NCBI RefSeq assembly: GCF_003958625.1
Contig: NZ_RSEL01000018.1
Location: 1 to 64,000 of the forward strand
Direction of reading: 5' to 3'
Length of the DNA stretch: 64,000 nt
From: Tsuneonella rigui
GTDB lineage: Bacteria; Pseudomonadota; Alphaproteobacteria; Sphingomonadales; Sphingomonadaceae
Shown here: piece by piece, positions 15,697 through 27,100 of the stretch
Layout of the letters: each line of letters begins with the position of its first letter
Position numbering within the stretch: the stretch's first letter is position 1
The notes under the pieces: generated by a model
Seen by the model: the letters and a program-made list of their open reading frames with translations, nothing else
The model's database searches: none
Told to the model about the DNA's origin: nothing
Position numbers and translations under genes: made by a program

Positions 15697-16380
15697 ATGA
15701 AGACTTCGCGCAAACTCACCGCGGCGCTGGCCGCGGTTTCGCTCGTCGGCGTTTCGGCCTGCGTCACCGATCCCAACACCGGCGAACGCAAGATTTCGCG
15801 CACCGCGATCGGCGGCGTGCTGGGCGCGGGCGGCGGTGCGCTGCTCGGCGGCCTGATCGGCGGACGCACTGCGCGCATCGCGGGCGCGGTCGCGGGCGGC
15901 GCGCTCGGCGGCTATGTCGGCTACCGGATGGACCAGCAGATCAAGGAACTGAAGGACCAGACCGCGGGCTCGGGCATCGACGTCAGCGAAACCGACGGCG
16001 GCCAGGCGATCCTCGTCAACCTGCCCGACGGCGTGACTTTCGCCACCGGCAGCTATTCGATCAACCCGGCCTTCCAGAGCTCGCTCGACCGGGTCGCCGC
16101 CAGCCTGCAGCAGTACCCGAACAGCTTGGTCGACGTGTATGGCTATACCGACACCGTGGGCAGTGCGAGTTCCAACCAGCGCCTGTCCGAACAGCGCGCG
16201 CAGGCGGTCGCGAACTACCTCATCAGCCGCGGCGTCAGCTCGGCGCGTCTGCGCTGGATGGGCTTCGGCGAGACCAGCCTCAAGGTGCAGACCGGCGACA
16301 ACGTCAACGAGCCGATGAACCGCCGGGTCGAAATCAAGATCATCCCGGTGACTCAGGCGGAGGCCAACGCCGCCAGCTAG
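15697..16380 (+). CDS. OmpA-family peptidoglycan-associated lipoprotein
   Basis: A 227-aa lipoprotein. The lipobox is VGVSACVTD (Cys ~22). A Gly-rich region (AIGGVLGAGGGALLGGLIGG, ~37-75) of the YMGG/glycine-zipper type follows, then an OmpA_C domain (~110-220) with VYGYTDTVGS and NQRLSEQRAQAVANYL that binds diaminopimelate in peptidoglycan. The ATG at 15697 is preferred because AAAGGGGA precedes it and it begins the signal peptide. It tethers the envelope to the wall. A terminator follows. Confidence 0.9.
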   Translation: MKTSRKLTAALAAVSLVGVSACVTDPNTGERKISRTAIGGVLGAGGGALLGGLIGGRTARIAGAVAGGALGGYVGYRMDQQIKELKDQTAGSGIDVSETDGGQAILVNLPDGVTFATGSYSINPAFQSSLDRVAASLQQYPNSLVDVYGYTDTVGSASSNQRLSEQRAQAVANYLISRGVSSARLRWMGFGETSLKVQTGDNVNEPMNRRVEIKIIPVTQAEANAAS

Positions 16381-16409
16381 TCTGCGAGACCGTGTGGTCG
16401 CAGCACGGT

Positions 16410-16442
16410 AGGGCCGGCTCCCGTCAAGGGGGTCGGCCCTTT
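16410..16442 (+). terminator. Rho-independent-like terminator after the OmpA lipoprotein gene
   Basis: AGGGCCG (16410-16416) pairs with CGGCCCT (16434-16440), with further inner CCC/GGG pairing and a short TT run. It lies between convergent genes and could serve both. Confidence 0.7.
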
Positions 16443-16451
16443 CCGTTCACA

Positions 16452-17408
16452 CTAGAGCCCGAACCACTGCGCGATGTGGTACGAAGCGCACAAGTTAACG
16501 TCGAGGTTGTAGCCGGTCGCGCTGCCGCACTGCGCCGCGCCGGTGCCCGGATCGACCGGCTGGCCGTGGCCCATGCCGGTGATCGAGAACGTCTCCACCC
16601 GGGCGTTGCCTGATGCATCCTTGTAGACCTTGTGCGGAAAGCCGCCGACGGTGTCGCTGACGTCCGCCGTCTGATCGATCCCGTTGGCGTTGGTCCACTG
16701 CTCCATCGTCTCGTTGAGATTGCCGTAGTTGACCGTCAGGTCGCTCGTGCCGTGCCAGATGGATACGCGCGGATAGGCTCCGCTCCAAGAGAACGCGCCG
16801 CGGACGAGATCGCCCCACTGCGCGGGCGTCTTGGTGACCGTGCCGCCGTTGCACATCAGCGAGGATCCGACAGTCGTGGCGCACTTGTAGGGCACGCCCG
16901 CCAGGGGCGCGCCGGCGGCAAACACGTCGGGATAGGTCGCCAGCATCACGTTGGTCATCGCCGCGCCGGAGCTGAGGCCGGTGACGAAAATGCGGCTGGT
17001 GTCGCTGCCGTGGTGGCTGACCATCCAGTCGACCTGCTGTTTGATCGACAGCGGCTCGCCCGCGCCGCGCTGGAAGTCGCTCTTGACGAAGAAGTTCCAG
17101 CACTTGGAGCTGTTGTTGGCGGCCTGTTGTTGCGGAAACACCAGCGCGACGCCGTACTGATCGGCCCATTTGGTCCAGCCGGTCTCGTCGTCCATGTCGG
17201 CGGCAGACTGGGTGCAACCGTGGATTACCACCACCAGTGGGCGGCCCGCGGCGAGGTTGGCGGGGACGTATTCGAACATCTGAATGTTGCCGGGATTGCT
17301 CCCGAAGCTGGCCACCTGGGTCAGCGTGGCGGCGGCGGCATCGGTGGCGGTCGTCCCGACCATCGCGGCCGCCATCAGGGCAAACGTCTTTAGTCCTCTC
17401 CAGCGCAT
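16452..17408 (-). CDS. Secreted PHB-depolymerase-family esterase
   Basis: A 318-aa alpha/beta hydrolase of the extracellular PHB depolymerase/LpqC type. After a signal peptide (to about ATDAAAA), residues include VVVIHGCTQSAADMDDETGW (oxyanion region), the nucleophile elbow VTGLSSGAAMTNVM near residue 150, and SIWHGTSDLTVNYGN with the acidic residue near 230; the catalytic His is in TGMGHGQPVD near 290. Start chosen at 17408: GAGGAGA lies seven bases upstream, whereas the ATG at 17426 precedes that site. Substrate could be polyhydroxyalkanoate or an aromatic ester. Confidence 0.85.
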   Translation of the reverse strand: MRWRGLKTFALMAAAMVGTTATDAAAATLTQVASFGSNPGNIQMFEYVPANLAAGRPLVVVIHGCTQSAADMDDETGWTKWADQYGVALVFPQQQAANNSSKCWNFFVKSDFQRGAGEPLSIKQQVDWMVSHHGSDTSRIFVTGLSSGAAMTNVMLATYPDVFAAGAPLAGVPYKCATTVGSSLMCNGGTVTKTPAQWGDLVRGAFSWSGAYPRVSIWHGTSDLTVNYGNLNETMEQWTNANGIDQTADVSDTVGGFPHKVYKDASGNARVETFSITGMGHGQPVDPGTGAAQCGSATGYNLDVNLCASYHIAQWFGL

Positions 17409-17436
17409 GACATTCTCCTCACCCATCGTTCTGGTT

Positions 17437-17458
17437 CTTCACTATCACGATAGCGAAG
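17437..17458. promoter_or_regulatory. Inverted repeat upstream of the esterase gene
   Basis: CTTCACTATC and GATAGCGAAG (one mismatch) flank two bases, about 30 bases upstream of the esterase start on the minus strand. The size and position suit a repressor operator. Confidence 0.35.
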
Positions 17459-17565
17459 CGACGAGTGTGACACGAATGTGCGCGAACGCAAGGTGCGAAA
17501 AATGTGTCGAGCAGCGATGGAGAGGAACCGGCTTTCCCGCGCAGCCGTAGCGTAACTTCGACCGG

Positions 17566-18345
17566 CTAACCGGCGATGGCTTTCGCCCTGTCCGCCAACC
17601 GCGTCACCGCCGCATCGTGGATCGCCGGGGCGCTGATCAGCAAGCCGAAGGCGCGGGGATCGCGCTTGTTGTAATTGAGTGGGTGGCCGAAGGCGTCGGT
17701 TACCGCCGCCCCCGCTTCGCGGGCGATAAGCGCGGCGGCGCCGATGTCCCATTCCCAGCCCCACCGCAGCGTGGCGAGGAGATCGGCCTCGCCGCTCGCG
17801 ACCATCGCCGCGCGCAGCGCGATCGAGTTGGGCTTGTCGACCATCACCAGGTCGCGGTCTTCCTTGGGCAGCGAATCGGCGGGGACGCGCGAGCCGGCGA
17901 ACTCGGTGCGCTGCGATGCCTGCAGCTCCTCGCCGTTACGCCACGCTCCCTGGCCGGAGACCCCGCTCCAGTACTCGTCGCGCGCAGGAGCGGCGAGGAA
18001 GCCCATGAGGGGCCGCCGCTCGCTGATGAGGGCGACCGACACCGCCCAACCCGTGCGCCCGCGGATGAAGTCGCGGGTGCCGTCGACCGGGTCGACCAGC
18101 CAGATCAGGCCCTTGTCGAGGCGCGAGGGATCGTCGGCGGTTTCCTCGCTCAGCCAGCCCGCGGCGGGCAGCAGCGCTCCGAGCTCGCGCTTGAGGAAGG
18201 CGTCGACCTCGATATCCGCCGCGCACACCGGGTTGCCGGGCGCTTTCTCCCACGCCTCCAGCGCGTGGCCGCCGCCGGGCCACATGCCGAACGCGATCTC
18301 GCCGGCTTGCCGGACGATCGCTTCGAGGCGTTTTGCATCAATCAC
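17566..18345 (-). CDS. Inositol monophosphatase family protein, CysQ-like 3'(2'),5'-bisphosphate nucleotidase
   Basis: A 259-aa metal-dependent phosphatase. Metal-binding motifs are visible: [10 protein letters not shown] (~residue 65), [15 protein letters not shown] (~85-99) and [17 protein letters not shown] (~208). This arrangement fits CysQ, which removes 3'-phosphate from PAP made by sulfate assimilation, but IMPase activity cannot be excluded. The GTG at 18345 ([14 protein letters not shown]) is chosen; the open frame continues upstream across the sucC start but has no family similarity there. It is divergent from sucC, with 100 bases between starts. Confidence 0.82.
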   Translation of the reverse strand: MIDAKRLEAIVRQAGEIAFGMWPGGGHALEAWEKAPGNPVCAADIEVDAFLKRELGALLPAAGWLSEETADDPSRLDKGLIWLVDPVDGTRDFIRGRTGWAVSVALISERRPLMGFLAAPARDEYWSGVSGQGAWRNGEELQASQRTEFAGSRVPADSLPKEDRDLVMVDKPNSIALRAAMVASGEADLLATLRWGWEWDIGAAALIAREAGAAVTDAFGHPLNYNKRDPRAFGLLISAPAIHDAAVTRLADRAKAIAG

Positions 18346-18445
18346 AGCTTGGGCATTGGCGAGGCACAGTGTGCTTTTCAAGCGCGCCGAACCGTGCTTA
18401 GGCCCCGCGCAAACTCCCCCAGCACAAGAAAGCCCGACGGCTCCC

Positions 18446-19645
<1,200 letters not shown>

Positions 19646-19650
19646 GCGAG

Positions 19651-19666
19651 TTGACGCTTACGTAAA
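19651..19666 (+). promoter_or_regulatory. Possible LiuR-type (MerR family) operator upstream of etfB
   Basis: TTGACG and CGTAAA are near-perfect inverted halves (TTKACG/CGTMAA) separated by CTTA, six bases after the sucC stop and 44 before etfB. The architecture matches what I recall of LiuR sites governing branched-chain amino acid and fatty acid catabolism, whose regulons can include etf genes. It also contains a TTGACG that could act as a -35. Confidence 0.35.
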
Positions 19667-19709
19667 GGTTATCTAGAGGCGCACGCACGAACGAAGGAGC
19701 GCGATTGCC

Positions 19710-20456
19710 ATGAAAATCCTCGTCCCCGTCAAGCGGGTGATCGATTACAACGTGAAGCCGCGGGTCAAGGCCGACGGCACCGGGGTCGATCTCGCCAACG
19801 TCAAGATGAGCATGAACCCGTTCGACGAGATCGCGGTCGAGGAAGCCCTGCGCCTGCGCGAGAAGGGCGCGGCGACCGAGGTGATCGCGGTGTCGGTCGG
19901 CCCGGCCAAGGCGACCGAGACGCTGCGCACCGCGCTCGCGATGGGCGCCGACCGCGCGATCCTGGTCCAGACCGATGACGAGGTCGAGCCGCTGGCGGTC
20001 GCCAAGATCCTCAAGGCTATCGCCGACGCCGAAGCGCCCGGCCTGGTCATCCTCGGCAAGCAGGCGATCGATGACGATTCGAACCAGACCGGCCAGATGC
20101 TCGCCGCGCTAATGGGCCGACCGCAGGGCACTTTCGCCAACGAAGTCACCGTCGAGGGCGACAGCGTCACCGTGAAGCGCGAGATCGACGGCGGGCTCGA
20201 GACGGTGAAGCTATCGCTCCCCGCGATCGTCACCACCGACCTGCGCCTCAACGAGCCGCGCTACGCCTCGCTGCCCAACATCATGAAGGCCAAGTCCAAG
20301 CCGCTCGATACCAAGAGCCCGGCCGACTACGGCGTCGACACCGCCCCGCGTTTGAAGACCGTCAAGGTCAACGAGCCGCCGGTGCGCCAGGCCGGCATCA
20401 AGGTCGCCGATGTCGACGAGCTAGTCGGCAAGCTCAAAGCCCTCGGCATCGCCTGA
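19710..20456 (+). CDS. etfB: Electron transfer flavoprotein beta subunit
   Basis: Together with EtfA it accepts electrons from acyl-CoA and other dehydrogenases and passes them to ETF-ubiquinone oxidoreductase. The 248-aa protein has the family start [15 protein letters not shown], the AMP-binding [17 protein letters not shown] near residue 115, and the recognition segment [19 protein letters not shown] near 190. A GAAGGAG site precedes the ATG. It is 25 bases from etfA. Confidence 0.96.
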   Translation: MKILVPVKRVIDYNVKPRVKADGTGVDLANVKMSMNPFDEIAVEEALRLREKGAATEVIAVSVGPAKATETLRTALAMGADRAILVQTDDEVEPLAVAKILKAIADAEAPGLVILGKQAIDDDSNQTGQMLAALMGRPQGTFANEVTVEGDSVTVKREIDGGLETVKLSLPAIVTTDLRLNEPRYASLPNIMKAKSKPLDTKSPADYGVDTAPRLKTVKVNEPPVRQAGIKVADVDELVGKLKALGIA

Positions 20457-20481
20457 GCCCTGATCGGAAAGGATTAGATAG

Positions 20482-21411
20482 ATGAAGACTCTCGTTCTGG
20501 TCGAGCACGACAACAGCAGCGTCAAGGACGCCACCCTCAGCACGGTGACCGCCGCTTCCAAGCTCGGCGAAGTGCACCTGCTGGTCGCCGGCAAGGGCTG
20601 CGCGGGCGTGGCCGATGCCGCGGCCAAGATCGCGGGCGTGGGCAAGGTCCACCTCGCCGACGACGCCGCCTACGAGCACCAGCTGGCCGAGAACCTCGCG
20701 CCGCTAATCGTCGACCTGATGGGCCACCACGACGCGTTCCTCGCGCCCGCCACCACCACCGGCAAGAACGTCGCCCCGCGGGTCGCCGCGCTGCTCGACG
20801 TGATGCAGGTGTCGGAGATCATCGGCATCGAGGGCGACAAGACCTTCGTCCGCCCGATCTATGCCGGCAACGCCATCGCCACGGTCGAATCGTCCGATCC
20901 CAAGCTCGTCATCACAGTGCGCGGCACCGCGTTCGACAAGGCGGCGAGCGAGGGCGGCGCGGGCACCGTCGAGGCCGTCAGCGGCGCGGGCGATGCCGGG
21001 CTGTCGACCTTCCAGGGCAGCGAGCTCGCCAAGAGCGAGCGCCCCGAGCTGACCAGCGCCAAGGTCATCGTCTCGGGCGGCCGCGCGCTCAAGGACAGCG
21101 AGACGTTCAAGGAGCTGATCTTCCCGCTGGCCGACAAGCTCAACGCCGGCGTCGGTGCCAGCCGCGCGGCGGTCGACGCGGGCTACGTGCCCAACGACTT
21201 CCAGGTCGGCCAGACCGGCAAGATCGTCGCGCCGGAAGTCTACATCGCAGTCGGCATCTCGGGCGCGATCCAGCACTTGGCCGGCATGAAGGACTCCAAG
21301 ACCATCATCGCCATCAACAAGGACGAGGACGCCCCGATCTTCCAGGTTGCGGACATCGGCCTGGTCGGCGACTTGTTCAAGATCGTGCCGGAGCTGACCG
21401 GGAAGCTCTGA
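20482..21411 (+). CDS. etfA: Electron transfer flavoprotein alpha subunit
   Basis: FAD-binding partner of EtfB. The 309-aa sequence has an N-terminal adenine-nucleotide-hydrolase-like domain ([17 protein letters not shown]). The C-terminal FAD domain shows [38 protein letters not shown] and [24 protein letters not shown] near residues 190-285. It is complete and cotranscribed with etfB. Confidence 0.96.
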   Translation: MKTLVLVEHDNSSVKDATLSTVTAASKLGEVHLLVAGKGCAGVADAAAKIAGVGKVHLADDAAYEHQLAENLAPLIVDLMGHHDAFLAPATTTGKNVAPRVAALLDVMQVSEIIGIEGDKTFVRPIYAGNAIATVESSDPKLVITVRGTAFDKAASEGGAGTVEAVSGAGDAGLSTFQGSELAKSERPELTSAKVIVSGGRALKDSETFKELIFPLADKLNAGVGASRAAVDAGYVPNDFQVGQTGKIVAPEVYIAVGISGAIQHLAGMKDSKTIIAINKDEDAPIFQVADIGLVGDLFKIVPELTGKL

Positions 21412-21454
21412 TTGCAATCGCTAATCCGCTCACTAAAGTGGGAGCGGGGGCGGT

Positions 21455-22369
21455 ATGATCGGTCGCTTAAGTCTTTTATTGCTGATGTCGTTAGGTGCGG
21501 CCGACGTCGCCTTTGCGAAAGACCGGCCAAGCACGGTTGTCTTACAGCCGAGTTCCAATTGGTACCTCGACTATGCCGATGGATATTGTCGCTTGGCGCG
21601 GCAGTTCGGCGTTGGCGACCATAAGACCGTCTTCTACCTCGAACAGTATGAGCCGGACAATCGGTTCACAGTGCTAGTAGCCGGCCCGGATTTCGTTGCG
21701 GAGAAAGTTCACCGCGGAAAATTGCGCTTTGGCGTCGACGGCGCGGAAGCGCTTGGCGAGCGGCTGAAGGCCAAACTAATGGACGGTTACGGTGAAGGCG
21801 TGTCCATCGGGGGAATGGGACTGCTCCCCAACGCGAACCCACTTCCAGGAAAGCGCATTCCTGCTGGTTCGACTGACTATCAAGCCCCGCCAAGTCCGAC
21901 CTCGCTCGCGCCCGCCGACGTTGCGCATATTTCCTATTTCGAGTTGCTTGAAGGGGATCGCCCCGTCGCCAGGCTGGAACTCGGCCGGATGAGTGAGCCG
22001 GTCAAAGCAATGAACGCCTGTACGGAGGAACTGCTCACACATTGGGGGATCGACGTCGTGGCGAACCGCACGCGGAAGCGCGCTCCAGAGCCCACGACGA
22101 GCCCGGCCACCTGGATCTCTTACTCTGATTACCCGAAGGAGCTCTTACGCGAAGGAAGAGAGGGTACAGTCTACTTTCGGTTCGATGTGGACGAGACCGG
22201 CAAGGCCACTGGTTGCCATGTCCAACAATCAACACGGCCAGATGGTTTCGACGAAGCAGTGTGCAAGAGCCTAATGCGGCGGGCTCGATTCGAACCGGCA
22301 CTCGGCGCCGATGGGAAACCGATTGCCTCATACTGGCGGAGCTCGGTGAGCTTCCAGATTCCGAGCTAG
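21455..22369 (+). CDS. Secreted protein with a C-terminal TonB-like domain
   Basis: A 304-aa protein with a cleavable signal peptide (to about DVAFAK). A middle region of ~190 residues has no recognised domain but several aromatic strands ([18 protein letters not shown]). The C-terminal ~85 residues ([53 protein letters not shown]) match the TonB C-terminal fold. It lacks a TM anchor and proline-rich spacer, so it is probably not a canonical energy transducer. Codon use is AT-richer than neighbours. Its stop overlaps the convergent GNAT gene by four bases. Confidence 0.75.
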   Translation: MIGRLSLLLLMSLGAADVAFAKDRPSTVVLQPSSNWYLDYADGYCRLARQFGVGDHKTVFYLEQYEPDNRFTVLVAGPDFVAEKVHRGKLRFGVDGAEALGERLKAKLMDGYGEGVSIGGMGLLPNANPLPGKRIPAGSTDYQAPPSPTSLAPADVAHISYFELLEGDRPVARLELGRMSEPVKAMNACTEELLTHWGIDVVANRTRKRAPEPTTSPATWISYSDYPKELLREGREGTVYFRFDVDETGKATGCHVQQSTRPDGFDEAVCKSLMRRARFEPALGADGKPIASYWRSSVSFQIPS

Positions 22370-22896
22370 GCGCTCGCGCGGCTGAAAAGCTGAATTTCTG
22401 CACCGTCCGGTAACTGTGCTTCGCGCGTGGGCTTGAAGCCGAGGCGCTCCGCGAGCGCGATCGAGGGTCCATTCGCTGGCTCGATCATGCACACCACTTC
22501 GCGCGGACCGTGCTCGTGGTCGAACCAGCTTAGCGCGGCCGTCATCGCTTCGCGGGCGATGCCTTTGCCGAAGTGGCTTTCCGCCAAAATCCATCCGGCT
22601 TCCGGCTTGTCGTCGAAGTCTTCGCCCAATCCGCGCCACGAGTGGAATACGCCGCAGTTGCCGATGATGGCCTCGCCGCCGCGCTCGCGGACCATGAAGG
22701 TGCCGTAGCCGTAGAGCGACCACGAGCCGGCGTTGCGTAGCAGGCGGGCGTGCATGTCGACCGAATCCGGGACCATGTTGCCGAGGAAGCGGCGGACGGC
22801 GTCGGGCGCCATCATTGCCTCGAGCAACGGCCGGTCGCTCGCGCGCGGGCGCCACAGCTCGAGCCGCTCGGTGGTCAGGAACGGGCCTTCCTTCAC
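22366..22896 (-). CDS. GNAT family N-acetyltransferase, RimJ/RimL-like
   Basis: A 176-aa acetyltransferase with LTTERLELWRPRASDRPLL at the N terminus, IIGNCGVFHSWRG in the central strand, the acetyl-CoA-binding FGKGIAREAMTAALSWF near residue 115, and the ANGPSIALAERLGFKPTRE C-terminal block. This pattern is typical of RimJ/RimL-like enzymes that modify protein N termini or small molecules; the substrate cannot be told. The start overlaps the stop of the DUF445 gene by four bases, so it is the last gene of the RND-pump run. Confidence 0.87.
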   Translation of the reverse strand: MKEGPFLTTERLELWRPRASDRPLLEAMMAPDAVRRFLGNMVPDSVDMHARLLRNAGSWSLYGYGTFMVRERGGEAIIGNCGVFHSWRGLGEDFDDKPEAGWILAESHFGKGIAREAMTAALSWFDHEHGPREVVCMIEPANGPSIALAERLGFKPTREAQLPDGAEIQLFSRASA

Positions 22897-24185
22897 AGCA
22901 GGACGTCGGCCGTATGGATCGCGACCCCGACCAGACCGCCCACCAGCGTGCCGTTCATGCGGATGAACTGGAGGTCGCGGCCGACCGCACTCTCAATCCG
23001 GTCGGTCACGGTGCGCGCGTCCCACCGGCGGACGGTTTCCGACACGAGGCGCACGATCTGTCCACCGTAGCGGGTCGCGATGCCGACTGCCGTGCGACGG
23101 GCGAAGCGATTGAGCTGCAGCTGCATGCGCGGATCGTCGCGCAGGACTTTGCCCAGCTCCGCCAGGCTTTCGCCGAGTTGGCCGCCCAAGGCGCTACCCG
23201 GCTCGCGCGCGGTCTTGATCAGCGAGGCGCGGATACGCTCCCATACGCCGATCCACCACGTCGCGACCGCCGGGTTGTCGAGCAGCTCGTTCTTCATCCG
23301 CTCGATCTTCTCGCGCGTCTCGGGATCGTGCAGCAGGTCGCTCGCGAGTTTGCTGAGGCCTTCGTCGAGCTTGCCGCGTAGAGGGTGGTCGGGATCGACC
23401 AGCACCTCGGCGAGCAACTTGTAGAGCCCGTCGAGCACTGAGTTGGCGAGCTTTTCGTCAAGGCCGGTCCAGCGCACGAGGCCGTTGGCCTTCTCGTGGA
23501 TCATGTCGCGGATCATGCCTTCGTTGGCCTCGATCGTGAGGCCCGCCCAGCGCACCGCCGAATCGATCAGCGGCAGGTGCCGCCGGTCGGCAATCGCGGC
23601 GGTCAGCATCTGGCCGAGCAGCGGCGCGACCTCGACCTTGGCGGCGAGCGTTTTCAGCCCGCCGCGTACTTGCGTGCCCAACCGCTCGGGATCGAGCGAT
23701 TCGAGAAACTCGGCCAGCAATTCGCTAGCCCCCGCGCGAAGGCGGGCGCCGGTCTCGCCCTGCGTCGGTGCAGCGAGATACTCGCCGACCGCCTTGGCGA
23801 GGTTCATGTCGCGCATCCGACGGGCGACGACCGAAGGGGTCAGGAAGTTGTCCTGCAGGAACGCCGCCATCGTATCGGCGATGCGATCCTTGTTCTCCGG
23901 AATGATCGCGGTGTGCGGGATCGGCAACCCCAGCGGGCGGCGGAACAGCGCGGTGACCGCGAACCAGTCGGCCAGCCCGCCGACCATCGCAGCCTCGGCA
24001 AACGCGCGGACGAAGCCCCACGCGGGATGCAAGTCGAGCCAGTGGCTGCTGGCAACGAACAGCGCCGCCATCGCCACCAGCATGCCGGTGGCGGTCCGGC
24101 GCATGGTCCGCGCGCGATCTGGAACGGTCGGGATGCCCCCCATCCCCCGCCAACGCTGGCGGGCCGGCAGGGTTTCGCCACTCAC
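22893..24185 (-). CDS. DUF445 (YjiN-like) membrane protein
   Basis: A 430-aa member of the DUF445 family. A hydrophobic segment (GMLVAMAALFVASSHW) is followed by GFVRAFAEAAMVGGLADWFA and TALFRRPLGLPIPHTAIIP, the family hallmark. A long helical central region and a C-terminal membrane segment (LVGGLVGVAIHTADVLL) complete it. The ORF opens with GTG at 24185 overlapping the RND gene stop, but the family usually begins nearer MRRTATGM (~residue 28), so the start is uncertain. Function is unknown. Confidence 0.83.
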   Translation of the reverse strand: MSGETLPARQRWRGMGGIPTVPDRARTMRRTATGMLVAMAALFVASSHWLDLHPAWGFVRAFAEAAMVGGLADWFAVTALFRRPLGLPIPHTAIIPENKDRIADTMAAFLQDNFLTPSVVARRMRDMNLAKAVGEYLAAPTQGETGARLRAGASELLAEFLESLDPERLGTQVRGGLKTLAAKVEVAPLLGQMLTAAIADRRHLPLIDSAVRWAGLTIEANEGMIRDMIHEKANGLVRWTGLDEKLANSVLDGLYKLLAEVLVDPDHPLRGKLDEGLSKLASDLLHDPETREKIERMKNELLDNPAVATWWIGVWERIRASLIKTAREPGSALGGQLGESLAELGKVLRDDPRMQLQLNRFARRTAVGIATRYGGQIVRLVSETVRRWDARTVTDRIESAVGRDLQFIRMNGTLVGGLVGVAIHTADVLL

Positions 24186-27100
24186 TCCGCGGGCAGGCCT
24201 TCCGCGCCGTGGCGAGGCGGCGTGACCACGTTTTCGTCACCCGGCTTGTAGGTGAGGAAGCGGGTGCGCAGCCACGGCCCGATGCGCTTCTCGAACCCGT
24301 CGGCCAGGCTGAAGCCTGCCGGGATCAGCACCAGCGTGAGGATGGTCGACAGGATCAGTCCACCGATCACCACGATGCCCATCGGCGCGCGCCAGGCGCC
24401 GTCGCCCGATAGCGACAGCGCGGTCGGCACCATGCCGGCGGTCATCGCGACGGTCGTCATGACGATCGGCTGCGCGCGCTTGTGGCCCGCGTCGATGATC
24501 GCTGTCTTCTTGGGCACGCCGTGCGCCATCTCCTCGATCGCGAAGTCGATCAGCAGGATCGAGTTCTTGGCGACGATCCCCAGCAGCATCAGCAGGCCGA
24601 TGTAGACCGGCATCGAGATCGGCTCTCCGCTGATCGCCAAAGCGAGCACGCCGCCCAAGGGCGCGAGCAGGAGCGAGGTCATGTTCACCAGCGGCGAGAC
24701 GAACCGCTTGTAGAGCAGCACCAGCACCGCGAAGACGAGGAAGATCCCGCTGACCACGGCGATGCCGAAGTTGGTGATCATCTCGGCCTGCCACTTGTCC
24801 TCGCCGACGGGGGCGTTCGACACGCCCTGCGGCAGGTTCTCCATGATCGGCAGCTTCTGGATCGACTGCATGACCGGGCCCTTGACCACGCCCTGGCCAA
24901 GGTCCGCGCCGACGAACACGCGGCGCGACTGGTTATAGCGCTGGATCTGCGTCGGGCCGGCGCCGAAGCGGATCTCCGCCACGCGGCTCAATGGTACCGA
25001 GCCGCCGGCGGTGGTCGGGACGGGCAGGTTCTCGATCGTCGACAGGTCCTGGCGCGACGAGCGCGGCAGCTTCACCCGGATCGGCACCTGCCGGTCCGAA
25101 AGCGAGAACTTGGCCGCGTTCTGGTCGATCTCGCCGAGGGTCGCGATGCGGATCGTCTGGCTGAGCGCCGCGGTGGTGACGCCGAGCTGCGCAGCGAGGT
25201 CGAGCCGCGGCACGATCACGAGCTCAGGCCGCTGCAGGTCCGCCGCGATGCGCGGGGCGACGACGCCGGGGATCGTGCGCATCTGCTCGATCAGCGTCTG
25301 CGCGGTCTTTTCCAGGAGCTCGGAGTTGGAGCCCGACAGCATCACCGAAATGTCGCGGCCGGAACCGCCCCCGCCACCGCCGCCGTTCTGCGACTGGAAG
25401 CTGACCCGCGCATCGGCGATTGCCTGGAGCTCGGGGCCGAGGCGGCGCTCGAAATCGACGCTCTTGGTTTCGCGCTCTTCGGGGTCCTTGAGCGCGGCGT
25501 ACAGAGTGGCATTGCCTTCGCGGACGCTCTCCATCACCCGCTCGACCTCGGGCTGGCGCTCCATGATCTTGGTCACCCGGTCGGCGACCGCGGTGGTCTG
25601 CTCGAGCGTGGTGCCCGGGACCATCTCGATCGAGACGATGCTGGTGTCCTGGTTCTCGTTCGGCTGGAACTGCTGCGGCAGCGTCGCCAGCATGCCGAAG
25701 GTCACCACCAGCGCGTACACCCCGAGCAGGAAGGCGTAGAACCGGTGATCGCGCATGCGCGCACCGAAACGGTCGGCAAAGGTACGGTACCATTCGCCGA
25801 AGGAGCCGAACTTGCCGAGAAACCAGCGTAAGGCTCGGCCCACGAGGTAGGCGAGGCCGAATGCCACGAACGGCGCGACCAGCACCGCCAGGATCGTCGG
25901 GATCACCTTGCTGAGGAGCTGGATTGTCGTCTGCGCCCCGACGAAACCGATCACGAGGATGAGCAGGACGGGGAGGATGGCGAGCAGCCGGTACCACCAA
26001 GTGCCGGGCACCCGCACGATCTGCGCGCGCAGTTCCTGGCTGCGCGTGCCGTCGAGCGTCCAGCGCAGGACGTTCATGTAGACGTCCATCGCCCGGCCTT
26101 CGCCGTGCTCCGCCTGACCGTGGGCCTTGAGGAAGTACGCCGAGATCATCGGCGTGATCAGGCGCGCGACCGCAAGGCTCATCAGCACCGCCACCACCAC
26201 GGTGAGGCCAAATGCCTTGAAGAACTGGCCCGAGACGCCCGGCATCAGCCCGACCGGCAGGAACACCGCGACAATCGAGAAGGTGGTAGCGACCACCGCG
26301 AGGCCGATCTCGTCAGCCGCGTCGATCGACGCCTGGTAGGCCGATTTGCCCATGCGCATGTGTCGGACGATGTTCTCAATCTCGACGATGGCGTCGTCGA
26401 CCAGCACCCCCGCGACCAGGCTCAGCGCGAGCAGCGAGAGGAAGTTGAGCGTGAACCCGAGCAGGTCCATGAACCAGAAGGTCGGGATCGCCGACAGCGG
26501 GATCGCGATCGCGCTGATGATCGTCGCGCGCCAGTCGCGCAGGAACAGGAACACCACCACGATCGCCAGCACCGCGCCTTCGACCAGCGCTTCCATCGAG
26601 CTCGAATACTGGCCCTTGGTGTAGGTCACCTGGGTGAACAGGCGGGTGAAGTGGACCTGCGGGTTGTCCTTCTGGATCTGCTCCAGCTTCTTCATCGCCT
26701 CGTCGTAGACGGTGACGTCGGAGGCGCCGCGCGCACGCTCGAAGCCGAAGGTTACCACCTCGCGCCCGTGCAGCTTGGCGGTGCGGGTCTTTTCCGAATA
26801 GCCGTCGGTGACGGTGGCGACATCGGACAGCTTGGCCGTGCGGCCACCGCCGAGGTTGATACGCGTATTGCCGAGGTCGTACGCGCTCTTGGCATTACCC
26901 AGCACGCGGACCGACTGGCGCGAGCCGCCGATCTCGGCCGCGCCGCCCGCTGCGTCGACGTTGGTCGTCCGCAGCGCCTGGTTGATCGCGCTTGCGGTGA
27001 CGCCGAGCGACTGCATGCGCGCCGGATCGAGCACCACGCTGATCTCGCGGTCCACGCCGCCCGCACGGCTGACGGTGGCCATGCCGTCGATCGACAGCAG

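Noticed and set aside
17617-18445. N-terminal extension of the sucC frame
   Set aside because: The sequence is antisense to the CysQ-like gene; SucC starts at 18446 with the standard [11 protein letters not shown].
21425-21448. Weak hairpin CCGCTC..GAGCGG after etfA
   Set aside because: Bulged stem without a U tract, so not called a terminator.
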